Source: Synanceia verrucosa
Taxonomy: Eukaryota > Chordata > Actinopteri > Perciformes > Synanceiidae
Length of the DNA stretch: 64,000 bases
Direction of reading: 5' to 3'
Assembly: GCA_029721515.1 (NCBI GenBank)
Contig: CM056556.1
Coordinates: 22,551,169-22,615,168 of the forward strand
The notes under the pieces were generated by a model that was given only the letters and a program-made list of their open reading frames with translations, had not been told where the DNA came from and made no database searches. Each line of letters starts with the position of its first letter. The first letter of the stretch is position 1. The translations under genes and the position numbers were made by a program. This document shows positions 11,501 through 25,000 of the stretch, piece after piece.

Positions 11501-14500
11501 CTATTCCTCAGTGCCCACCGCCACTCTGGACCCTGTAATGGATGACGGGGCAGATCTAGGTGGCCCGTTGCCCCTCTGAAAAGGGGGCGCTCACACCAGC
11601 CCCCATTTCAGGTTAGGGTTAGGGTTAGCAAGCAAACAATCAGAGCCCCCACAGAGTAGCTGGTGGAGAGCCATTTGATTTGTCCTACACTTTTCTCCCT
11701 GTTCTTTCCACTCCTCAGCAGCCTGCAAGTGTGTGGTCTCTCTTCGATCTGGGATGTTTGATGGCCCCCGTCATTCGCAATGCTGAATGTGAAATCTCTT
11801 ACAAAAAAAAAAAAAAAAAAGGCTAGCGATAAAAGGTCTGTGTGGAGGACGTGGGTCGGTCAAAGTCCTATTCAGCAAAAAAAGGCTGATTCGCCCCTTT
11901 TCTTCCCTTCCATTCACTGGCTGGTGAAGGGGATCTAAGCAGGTGGATGTTGGGACGCTTTAGGCAGATGTTACGGTGCACAAAGGGATTCGATGGGCCT
12001 CAACAAGGCCTTTCAAGTATTTACAGAACATTCACATTCACATTTTAGACATTAGACTGATCCTCTTATCCATATCAGCCTCCATTGAGTGCAGCAAGAG
12101 AATGAGCTTAAATTCCTCGATCAGCAACATTACAAGCTAACAGTAGCAGGGGGTCGAGCTGTACAGTATCATGTCAAGACCTGGGTGTCTCCAAAGAAGT
12201 AAGAAGAAAAAGAGACTGGGATTTTTTTTTTTTTTTTACAGTGTGAAGGAATGTAAATGTAAATTCCCCGTGACTTTAATGGGTTTTAGGCCACCTGCGA
12301 TTCTCGAAATAAGCCCAAAAAAAACCCCACACCGATATATTATCATCTTGTTAGGTCGATTAAAGCCACATCAGTTGGCTATATTCCATCTCCTTAAAGC
12401 TGCAGTCGGCAGCATTTTGAATTTCTGAGTCTAAGTCGGAAAATTCAAACTGATACAACTGTCAAGTCTGTCCCCCAACCCCCCCACCCCCGGAGACGAG
12501 GTTGTGCACTTGAGTCCACGCCAGTGTATGGACACACAAGCTGAGAGCAGGCATACCGTGTCTAAAGCAACACACACTCAGCATGGAAGACACGGTGACA
12601 GCTGTAATATATCGAGAAGAAACATGGCCAAATCAGCGTCTAACTTAAAGCCTTTCAAGTTCCGTAGTTCCCTCCACCTCTCAAATGTGACTCCAATGTT
12701 TAGTCTTAGTCATTTTGGTTGTGTAGGCAGTGGTTGGCAATGGTGGAAGTTTTACGTTTTTCGGCTGCTCTGCCATTTCTTTTGAGAAGCTGATGTCAGC
12801 GTTCTGGCCGGAAGAACTTACATGAATGTATGTGCCTGGGGGGAGGGGGCGGGCTTGTTACAGCATGTGCACAAGCTGTGATTGACAGGCAGCTATTCCT
12901 CCCCCCTAATGTGATTGGTTAAAAACAACAGGGAGCGCTGGATTCTTGGAAACACAATTACAGGCTTTAGAGTGAGCTAGAGAATTAGGGATTTTTCCTT
13001 AACAGTCTATTTCATATACTACTTCCAGAATCCCATGACAGTTCAAGCAAATATGAATAAAAAAATGTTGCCAAATGCAGCTTTAAGGCACAAAGCAACA
13101 TCATCATCCCATTGTCATGTTTCTATTCACTTGATGAACTTCAGTCCAATATTCTCCAATAATAGTGAAGCAACAGGATAAACTGTCGTTTTTATTTCTC
13201 AGCACCACTGCGTATATGGCGACTTCTCTGTAATATACTTTGAAAACGTGCCAATACACTGCTGAGGGATGGAGTTGCAGATAGGTAGATAGCTATGCAA
13301 GTCGTCATGTGTCTTTGCAATAATAAACCTAGTGCTTGGCATTTTGGAGTTGGTTTCCAAACCATCCCTGGGTGTGTTCTCAAAATTAGAACTTGCAATT
13401 GTCTTTAACATTCCCACATACTTGTAAACAGAAAATGCTGAAATGAATTTCCAAGAGCTTTATTATGACCCAACGTCTTTAGAGTCAGATGTGAGGATAA
13501 ATATCTGCAGGGATCAGCTGTCAGTTTGACCTTCACACTCAGAAAGTAGTGAGCAGATGTTTCTCACTGCTCTTGCTCCTCAGGTCCAAGGAAAATTGGT
13601 CAGTCTCCTCCATCCGACTGCTTCTGCACAGGTCTCCTCCTTGGAGGCTTCAGTTTTTTGTTCACACACCTGAGCTTACAAAGACCAGAAGGATTTGGAA
13701 GAAAAAGTAAAAAAATAAACAGCTGCACTTCACCAATGATTCTCATCTGCAGGGAGAAGCATGTGAAAGGTCAATGCTGTTAGTCAGTCAATTATGGCAA
13801 TTAAACCTATTTGGAAGCAGAAATGGAAGTTTTCACATTGTTAGTGAATGCAGCTGAAATTGATTTTGAAACCAAAGCTGATGACTACCAGATGTGCTGT
13901 TCAAACCACAGGTCGCTGTCTGCAGAGATGGGTTTCTGTTGTATACAGTTGTTGTTACACTCCTGTGCAGATAAGTGGGCAATTTCTTTGTTTTACAGAA
14001 CAAAAATCAAGTCTAAAGCTGCTGAGGATATGCTGTTCAATGTGAAAGTGGACTATGAGTAAGATTTTGTTTTGAAGTTTGTGCTGAGGGTGGTGCAAGA
14101 GGAAAAAGTCATGTGGTCATTAGCATGTAAAGAGTTCATCCAAATCATGTTTTCTTATATCTGCTTTCCACATTTTGGTATTGAACACTGTCTTGATGAT
14201 GACGACATTAATTTCCCAGGTGTCGGGAGTAAAACTGCGTATGTCTTAAAAGCTGTGTAAAGCATGTCTCCAGAGGGAGCTGTGGAATAAATATCCTCGA
14301 GTGATGTCGAAGTGATCTCTCTGTAGCTCGCTGGAAGAAAAAATACATTTATATAATAATGTTGTTTTGTTTGTAGTTTATTTTGCATATTTGTTTTCTG
14401 GATTAACAGCCCACTCAACGTTTTTCGTTTTGGAACAATACTGTCTCAAATAGCTGGATTGCATATCTGTGACAACAGTGCAGATCCATCAATTAAACTC

Positions 14501-17500
14501 CATGTTTGTTACATAAAATGCTGGAATTTGTAATCATATTGAAGTTTTGGTCTTTTTTTTTTTTGCTGGGTTTAAAAGATTTACACTTGAATGGTTATTC
14601 CTATTCTAATAATAAGTAGCAATTGAAAAAAGGGGACTGTCATCAGGGTAGCAACAACAAATCGATAAAATCGATAAAAATCAATTATTAAAAGTGTTTG
14701 CAATGAATTTCATTATGTCACGTGATAAATATACTAAGTTGAGCAGACAGATGGACACTGCTGTAAAACACCACAGAAGAAGAGTAGAGTGTTGTTCATA
14801 TGGAGCATAGCCTGTGTTTTTTTTTTTTTTTGATCGGCTGCTTGATGGGAAATATGGCAAGCTGAAGTTTTGACAGATGGCATTCTCGACATGTTCGTCA
14901 CCTCGATGGTTGAAGATGACGGCTTACACTCTTCCCTCAAGGACCCAATTTCTGAGCTATATGACATCAACATTTAGTTTTGTGTTTTTTTTAATTATTC
15001 ATAATTTATTACTAGAAGATTTATTGCTATAAGAACTCTGGGATGTTCATGCAGCAACCTCTAATTTGTGCACTTTTCTGCACAGTCAATTTGAGATAAT
15101 GTCCTGTTTTTGAATAAGAGGATGGAAATAAAAAAATGTTTTTTTTATCCGATACATTGATTAATCAAAAAAAAATCAACTGATTAAACAATTATTAACT
15201 GTTTGAGTGCCATTGATGTAATATGATGTCATTAAAAATCCGACGCTTGAGTGCCATTTACATAATATAACGTCAGTTATATTAAAGTGGGGGGTTGTTT
15301 TGCAGCTGGTCGCAGATCACAGTTTCCTGCAGCCTGTAAGTAATGTTGGGGTGTCTGTGATTTGTAGTCAGGACATAAAGAGTTAATATGCGCCACAGCG
15401 ATCAAAGCAGGAAGTGGAGACAGTCGCATTTAGAGAGCAAAACAAGGTACAAGGGACAAGGTAAAAACGAACATTTTTTTTTCATGATGAAATAGCTCAA
15501 CTCTTCTTTCATTTGAGCTTCTCTGTGTTTTCAGAGACATGGTACAAAATATTGTGTGGGTCTAGAAATATGACTAAAAAATGGGCATAAAATGCTGGGA
15601 CAAGGCACTTTTGGTTTTAAAAAATGGCTGGCACTCAAAGAGTTAAAATAATCATTAGTTGCAGCCCTAATTGTCATAGTCAAATCGCTGCATCCCTATA
15701 AATGATCCCTCTAACTGTGCACCCAGTTGAATTCCATGTTTCATGGAACGGACTGGCTCACTGGTAGTCCAGGGTGGATGTTGAGAGTTTTTGGGGTGGG
15801 ATGGAAGGCAGCTTATGGAGAAGGTGAACAGTTGGTACTAACCAGCTCCCACCAAGCTGCTGCATCTGGATCACCACAAACCACTTTAGTGTAGAATATA
15901 TTTAGGGACAAAGTGAAATAACCATTCACCTCAATATGTATCTCACAATATATGTTTTTTTGTCCCAGTTTAATATAGAAACTTCCTCATCATTCACCAA
16001 AAAAGTAAAGTCATAAATTGTGAGTTAAGATAAAGATTGTACACACAAAACATTTCTGAATTTTATTGTTTGCTCTATGCTCCTGTCAACAAACTATTCA
16101 ACATAATAATGCTACATTAGTGATAAAGACAGAAAACAAGTTTTATAAAATGGGCTTTATGGTCATATAATGGTGAAGAAGAAACATTTGCCATCATTAG
16201 TTTACTAAATCCAACAGAAGTGTGTCAAGGTTAAAGAATGACAAAGTATAAAATCCATAATTTCCTTTGTGTCTAACCCCCCCCGCTGCTAATTTCAATT
16301 AGGTCATCCCTCAAAATAGTCATGCATCCCCAAGGCATTGTAACAAAATGTCTGCTGTTAATGAGCTGCTGATTGTGCTCATGATGTACGCCTGGTGACA
16401 CTGGTGGATTTGTGCAGGTGAAAAAGCAATTAGTGTGTTTGGCTGCAGAATCTGCGGCTCCTGCAGGGCGACTCCTGCCGCGACCTGCAGATGATGTAGC
16501 GCTGACATCATCTGGAGCTCTGCGGTGGAGATGGGACATCCTGCTGAGGGACAAAGAGGACAGGTGAAGGGTTGTCTGGGCAGAGGACTATATATTGTAA
16601 CCTGACATGCCAGATAGTCTTTCAATGGAGAAATTACTCTCCAGTAAGGCAGATATAAGGCAGATAAATAACATAACACAACACACAACACACATTTATT
16701 CATGTGGAGCTCAATTTTTCTTCATTTAGCAATCTCAGCATAGCTAACAAGCTTCTAGAGTACTTTTTTACTTACATGTACTTTTTAGTACATTTCTATC
16801 TACCTTGAATCATGCATTAATTCACATTTTCTTTTGCCAGAATTATGGAAAATTTATCAATGTGTGCTGCATTTGGATGTAACGACAAAAGTTTTGTGAT
16901 TCATAGAGTCATTTATCTGAATCTGAATAATTTCAAATTGCGTTCCCAAAGGGAAGGGAAATAATCAGTGTTTTCTTTTTACTGTTTTATGTTCCTTTTT
17001 AACAGATGGAAACTGCATAAACAAAAGCAAAGTAAGAAATTGTGGTAAAGTCTCATTTAAAACGTGATGTTTAAATCATTTAACGATCTGTATGATTATA
17101 TTTTTTCATCCATTTCCCCTCGTCTTGAGCCATTATTGATTTGTTTTATCTATAAGTAAAATCATTGCCGCTAAAAACACTTTCCTTATAAATGTGAGCT
17201 TGGACAGTCAGTATTTGTGGGTTTACTCAGTGTTTACTGACTGTTATCCTCAGTTGGCAGCTTAGAAATCCTACATGACATGAATACAGCATTAACTCTA
17301 AAATGAACTCGATCTTGATTTCAACTGGACACATGTTCTCATAGGCATCATTAATATCATCATTCTTAAGCCTGAGCTGAAGAGTAAATACTTCGTCAAA
17401 AGTTTATAATATAAGTAAAGAAGAGGTCTTTACACACACACTTCCTCTCTCATTGTCTTTGCTGTGGGATACAGCATTGGCACTCTCCTTCGTCCATTCA

Positions 17501-20500
17501 GTTCAGTGTTTAATTAAGTCGTTTTTTTCTGTTGGAGAAGCTTTTCTTTGGGCCTCTGACAAACTGTTTCATGACCGTGTGTACGATTAGATTAGAAACA
17601 CGTCTGCTGGAACCAGCAACTTTCCGGTTGGATCAGACGCTGCATACATTTTGGGGAAAATTTGGGTGAAGAGGGAAACCCACTGCTCCTTTACTGGTGA
17701 TCAGGTATTCATGATAGTAATCTGTAGAGACTTGTAGGCCATTTTGAATTCAAGTGCAAGTGTTGTACCCTAAATCAGCCAAATGCTTTATTCTCTGTAT
17801 ATTGGCCTTTTTAGGACACCTCAGACTCAGCTCTGCACAGTCACACCTGGTTCTTGGTTCCTAGCTGTTAAGTTGGAAAACAGAGTTGAGGACTTGCAGG
17901 TGAATCCATCAGAATTGGACCAATTTAAAAGAAAAAAAACCCTGCAGGATATTAGTAATAGAAGACACTTCATTCTTGTTTGTAGCCTGTTGTTCATCAC
18001 CACACAGAGACTTGTCCGTGATAAATAATATAGCCTACACTCCTGATCAAAATTTTAAGAGCAGTTGAAAAATTGCTTATTTAATGGTTGTTTGCAATAA
18101 ATTGCTCATTTTTTTTGTCTCACTCCCATTTGTTCTTTTTTCATTTTGAAGTACTACTTAGAACCCTCTAAGATCCAACAGTGCAAAATCAACTACTCTT
18201 AAAATTTTGATCAGGAGTGTATAATGAGGTGTTACAAACACATAAACTATTTTTTTATTGTCAGCAAATCCCATGAGATGACCAAAACTTTCTCTATTAT
18301 TGTGCGTTTCACATCCATCCAGAGTGACAGCTGAGAGGAAGAAAACATGGACCCAAGCTGTTGCCTAGCAAAGTAATTCATTCAGCATTTCAGACTGAGG
18401 GTAAATGTAGGTATAATCAGGCAGATAGTATGTACATTACAGTATGTAAACATGTTCCTGTAGAAACATAAAAATGAGCTTCATACATCCTATACAACTG
18501 CTCAGTTCTCAATTATATTTTGATCTGGGATATCTTGTCCCAGATTATGCTTGTATTTTTAAAATGGTTACCCTCAAAACAAAAGTAAAACACAAAGTGT
18601 TGTTTATTATGTACTTTCAAAAGCTTTATTATGTCTTGTAACTTTCATTGCAGCTCTATATACTGTCACCTCCTCTGCATGTTGCTTGTTGTACTGTGTG
18701 CTGACAATTTCATCAGGTAGTTCTGGGTCACAGAGTAAGCAGAGGGGATCGGATTCATGCTGGTTTGATTGGTGGTAATATTTCTATAAACACCAGGCCA
18801 CCTGGATGCCTCTTTGTTTACATGTTACTTGGAAGTCTTCCATAGGGTAAGATCTGAATGCCACAGAGATGTGATTTAGGAGTACTTCAGACTCATAAAC
18901 AGTCTCCACAACATACATGCTGCTGCTTTGTTCTCTAATTGATGCCAACATGAGCCACATGCTTTAGTGCCTCCAAATGTTATTTTTTCTTCAATTTGTT
19001 GCTGTGTAAAGATGTAGTAAATCATTATTTATGTTCTGCTCTGCAGCAACTCAGACGTAAAGCTGCGGCTGGTGTAGTAAACAGCAAAGGTTTAAGATAA
19101 ATAAATTGTCTCTGAGATCATTTTACCTTTCTCAATTTCCCTTTTAAATCTGCCTCTTCCTGTAAACAAGTCGCTCAGAGTGGAACAGAGTGGAAGCTCT
19201 TTGTTTAAACATCCCAGTTGCTCTCCTGAATGTTTGGACCCTCTGGCCGTGGAGGTGGCGGCTGGGCAGACCAACAGAGAGAGGAGTTCGAAGGTTTCGG
19301 CTGCAGGGTTTGTTTGAGATTGATGCAGCAGCACCAGCAGAGGCTGGCACACAGTGAACAGTGGGTAGGTACCCAGAAGTTGAATAGGTGTTGATGGGGA
19401 CAACCTGCGTCAGTGCTGAGAACTGGTACAAGTACAACAAAGGGTGAAAGTTTAGGCAACGACTGTAGACAGTCAATTTGGACTTCGGCGGCATATTTTA
19501 TTCTTTTTTTTTAAAGTAGTGATTTTGTGTGATTCTTGTAGAGAAACAGTTTTACAGCTAATCAACTAATCTATTGGTTAATAAAGTTTTATGAGTGGTA
19601 ATCGACTGTGTTTTTTTCAGTGGAGGACACTTTTGTTCATGAGAGGATTTTAAATCCTGGCCTGATTTAGCATTGCACTCCTCCATAATTGTCCTTTTTA
19701 TTCCACATTTTACCTCTTTGTGAAAAAGTTGTACCTGCATTACCCAGAACACACTGTTCAATTCAGGGATCCTGATTTGTTATATGGCTAATGCAGCCTG
19801 CAGCATAAGAAGCAGCAGGCTACAGAGGTCCAGTGCACAGCCACACCTCCAGATTTTTTTTTAATTTCCACATTTGGGGCCTTCAGTCTCAACCTTCACT
19901 TATTCATGTGACACCACTTGAGGACACCAGAGTAGCAACTCAATATTCTTAGCTCGGCATGACACCAACTCAACAAAAATAATGCCAACGCGACAGTTAT
20001 TCAGTACTGATTAGAGGAGGAATAAAAACCTGCGTATTGTTCTGCTGGCAGCAGCACACAGAATGAAAGAGACCAGACTAAACTAACATGGTGGCTGCAG
20101 AGTGTTTGGCTGCAGCCCAGAGAGACTGCTGACGGAAACTGTAGACAGTCAGATCTATTATTCATCTCCTCTCCCCTGGGGCAGATCATTTGTTTCTGAC
20201 TACAGACACAAGTCAAACATGAGTGCATGAACACACAACACACACCCAAAGCTGTCAGAGAGCTGTTCAGTCTTATCACAGTTGAGTGCGGTGGCGCTGG
20301 TGTTGGAAGATGTAGACCAGAGACGATACACTGTAGTTAAAACTTAAAACCATGACCACACACATAGAAGTGAGTGGGAGGCCAGCCTGTTAGATTCACA
20401 GGGTCAAGGACATACACTATATTGCCAACAGTATTCGCTCACCTGCTTTGACTCACATATGAACTTAAGTGACATCCCATTCCTAATCCATAGGATTCAA

Positions 20501-22039
20501 TATGACGTCGGTCCACCCTTTGCAGCTATTCAACTCTTCTGGGAACGCTGTCCACAAGGTTTAGGAGTGTGTTTATGGGAATTTTTGATCATTCTTCCAG
20601 AAGCTTATTTGTGAGGTCATGCACTGATGTTGGACGAGAAGGCCTGGCTCTCAGTCTCTGCTCTAATTCATCCCAAAGGTGTTCTATCGGGTTGAGGTCA
20701 GGACTGTGTGCAGGCCAGTCAAGTTCATCCACACCAGACTCTGTCATTCATGTCTTTATGGACCTTGCTTTGTGCACTGATGCACAGTCATGTTGGAAGA
20801 GGAAGGGGCCAGAGCCAAACTGTTCCCACCAAGTTGGGAGCATGGAATTGTCCAAAATGTCTTGGTATGCTGAAGCATTCAGAGTTCCTTTCACTGGAAC
20901 TAAGGGGCCAAGCCCAGCTCCTGAAAAACAACCTCAAACCATAATCCCCCCTCCACCAAACTTTACACTTGGCACAATGCAGTCCAACAAGTATTGTTCC
21001 CCTGGCAACCGCCAAACCCAGACTCGTCCATCAGATTATCAGATGGAGAAGCGCAATTTGTCACTCCAGAGAACACGTCTCCACTGCTCTAGAGTCCAGT
21101 GGTAGCGTGCTTTACACCACTGCATCCAACGCTTTGCATTGCACCTGGTGATGTGTGGCTTGGATGCAGCTGCTCGTCAATGGAAACCCATTCCATGAAG
21201 CTCTCTGTGCACTGTTCTTGAGCTAATCTGAAGGCCACATGAAGTTTGGAGGTCTGTAGAGATTGACTCTGCAGAAAGTTGGTGACCTCTTCGCACTATG
21301 CGCCTCAGCACCCGCTGACCCCGCTCTGTCAGTTTACATGGCCTACCACTTCGTGGCTGAGGTGCTGTCATTCCCAAACACTTCCACGTTCTTATAATAC
21401 AGCTGACAGTTGACTGTGGAATATTTCGGAGTGAGGAAATTTCACGACTGGATTTGTTGCACAGGTGGCTGAGCTCCTGAGAGCGACCCATTCTTTCACA
21501 AATGTTTGTAAAAGCAGTCTGCATGCCTAGGTGTTTACCTTTTTAGAAAGATGAACAAACGCAATTGCTTGATTACTGTACGAAACATCATGGCTCATGG
21601 TTAGTGTTAAAAATGTCATATTTTCTTACAAAACGTTAGGAGCATCAACTCAATGTTTGCTTTTTTGGTTCAAAGGGGACATGATCAGTCTCCAGCACTG
21701 ATTTTATTAAACAAAATGAAGGCTAACACATTTTTGGTTATCACTGTTGTCATTTGTTGACAAAGAATAAAATATAAGCCACTGTAACTTTAGCAGGCAA
21801 AATATAGAAAATAAATAAACATACATATAAAATACAGGTATAGTCAGGCAGATGTAAACATGTTCCACTAAAAACATAAAAACGAGCAGGTCATGGGACT
21901 GCAAATTTAGCTGCAATGGTGCCTCCACTCAACATTCATACATATTCTCTCTCTCTCAAGATGCCAGTTTACCTCATTTGAACCTAAGCATTCCAAAAAA
22001 TGATTTTTGGAACTGCTCTGAGATCTTACTCGTAGGCAA

Positions 22040-22070
<31 letters not shown>

Positions 22071-25000
22071 CAGTACCCAACACTACATTAGGTGCCTTAC
22101 TAAAGATGATATTCTGCAGCACTGGGTCATATTTCCCCCTCAGCTGAGCTCCTGATGTCTGTTTTCCTGCCTTTATTCCTGGCATGAAATCATCCCCTCT
22201 GCCTCTTTTATGCTTTGTCCTCCTTTTAAGGCTGATGGACTCAGCCTGTAGATAATCCACAGGTTTTGTTCTTTGCCATTTATAGTTAAAAGGGAAAGAT
22301 GGGAATGGCTGATCGATGAGGAGAAGTTCAGCCCTGAGGCCTTCATGCAGCTGATGAGTTTAGTTTTCCACAGCCGGTTCTCCCCTTTGTTGACTCTCCC
22401 AGCAGTAGTTCAGAGGGATTAGGTTTATCATTTGTCTAATGCCTGCAGCGCTGTGATGAGGTGCTTTGATTTCCTGTTGGTGGTCTCATAGTAGGTATCT
22501 AAGTTTTGAGGGGAGTTCTGCTGTGTATAAATCTAACAAGACCACTTTGATGAATCACTGTGCTGCCTGAGCCTCACAAAGGTCAAACTCTATTTCTACA
22601 CCAATATGGATTCAAAACCAGTTCAGAAATGTTATTTTTGCTGCACTTGAATCCAAAAGGTTTTTTAACCCACAAGAAAATATGGAACTACAGAACAATG
22701 TAACATATTTGTTGTAAATTTGGTTTTCATTTTATGGTAACACCATAGTAATTTGACCTTGATGACCTTGAATTGGATCAGTTAGGCCACTTTTGACCAA
22801 CCCTGAAAATTTCATCAAAATCCATCCATAACTTTTTGAGTTATTTTGAAAACCAACAAACAAACCCTGGTGAAAACATTCATGCATCCATGAGAGGACA
22901 CATGGATTATTGGAATCTTGTGATAAACAGCATCCTTGACAGGACAGTAGCTTCGGTGGACATGCTATGACAGCAGAGGTCTTCTCTCTGTCTGCTGACA
23001 GACCAAGTCTATGATGTGACCAGACCTCTGAAGTGGAAAACACTCCAGATGTTCAGGCTCATCATCTCATTTGCTATGGATTCAAAGTGTCCTTCTGCCC
23101 TAGGCTCGACCTGCCATGCAGAACTTGCTCTCTCACTCTCTTTCACTTGAACTGACTAAACTTCACCAATGGTCACAACCAGTAGGTGACATATGGGGCA
23201 TAATGCCATCTACTTCGTTAGCAAACTTATCAAAAAATTGGCCCAATCCCTTCAATGTAATAGGTAGCCCAGCTGTGTATTGATAACTCCATGGTGCTGT
23301 CCATGGTGCTGAAGTTGCGGATTGATTGCAACTTCGTCTGCATCCTGCCTGCCTGTCACAACACATCCAGTCACTTGGGCCATCTCATGATGTTTCTTAG
23401 AGCTCAACCAGGATGGTGACATTGGGGTTTTGAGTGAAATATTATAGGTCTATGGGATGGATTACCATGAGATTTCAGGTATGCAGGCCCCCAAGATGAA
23501 GAATTGAAATAATGTCCCCTGACTTTTCATCATAGATATCACAGAGCCACATTTCTGTCTTGTTATATCATTCTGCCAGCTGATTTTCATTGAAATATGA
23601 AACTAAAGTAGTGGCTGCCTGGAAGGAAGGAAATCAACCTTACTGTATCTTTAAAATGTGTTCTTAAAGAGTCAAACTATGCTGGCACGGTGCCACTGGT
23701 AAAGAAGGACAAGCCCAGACTGTCTACAGATTAACCTGCAATAGCCTCTCAGTCTGAGCGGTTGGTATTACTCAAACCACCCCCCATGGTCCTCGTACCC
23801 TGGCATCAGAAGAGGGGCAGGGATTCGGGTGGCTGTGTTGGCGAGTGGGTGGGTGGGGGGGTTCACACATTCTGGCGTGGGCACAAGTTCTCACCCCCAC
23901 AGCCTGTGGACGTCCCAGCTCTCTCAGGGCTCGGCTAATCCTCTTATTCAGCGTCCGGCTGGAGGCTGCGGGGCTCCCACAGACTGGAGCGCAGAGCCGG
24001 CCACTCTCCACTGAATAAACACACTGACACAGTTGTGGTCTTTTTCTCTCCGTATAGACACTAAGCAAGAGTTCTCCATAGAATCTATTCTACTCATTCA
24101 GTCTTTTCCAGTAGAACATAAGCATGTTGCACCCCCCCCCCACACACCTTTCTGTCCTCAACCTGAATAACTCCCCCCACCCCCCTCGTCTCCCCACCTA
24201 TCTTCACTTCCTTCTCCATTTGTCTTAAAACTATTTTTTTCTCTCCTCGCTCCACATTTTAGCTTCTTTCACAAAATGTCTCATCTCCTCGGTGCTTGAT
24301 TATTTTTTTTTTTTTTTTCAATAATTCCTGATCATTGGTGACACTGGTGTCACAGAAAACACTGCTCGCCATATAATTTTCACATCGACCCACATTAAAT
24401 GTGACACCGATCTGCATTTCATGGAAATTTAACAGGAAACTGCTGTGTGCAGTGCACTCTATTATAGCAGCTCTGACGACTGCAGACATTCTGCTCCACT
24501 CACAGCCCGCTCCAGTCTGTGAGCTCCTACTGAGTTTATATTGAACATCTTTACGGGTGTAAGCCTGAGATCGCACTTTAGTTTTTGTGCGTACAGTATT
24601 ACTTAATTTACGTTAGGTTTATACACCCTTACAGCTATACAGAGTATGTGTTGAATTAATATTATTAACAATTTTATTTATTTTACCGAAGATGTTGCCT
24701 GTGTATTCTTGGAGTTATAGACTGTTTTGTCAAGCTAGATCACTTTTATGACTCAGGAATGCACTTTGAGCCCATAGTTCTCATAAGTTAAAAAAGATGA
24801 GAAATAAATATTTCTAGCTCTTTCTGTTTAAATACATATATACATATATTAGGGCTATCAAAAAGATGAGAAATATTTCCAGCTGTTTCTGTGATGTACA
24901 TATATACACATATATGTACATACACATATATGTGTATACATATGTACAGTGCGTGTACAGCACCTTGCAAAAATATTCGCACCCCTAAACTTTTTATCTA

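Noticed and set aside
11611..11628. TTAGGG-like units, possible interstitial telomere
   Set aside because: Only about three units; too short to mean a telomeric remnant.
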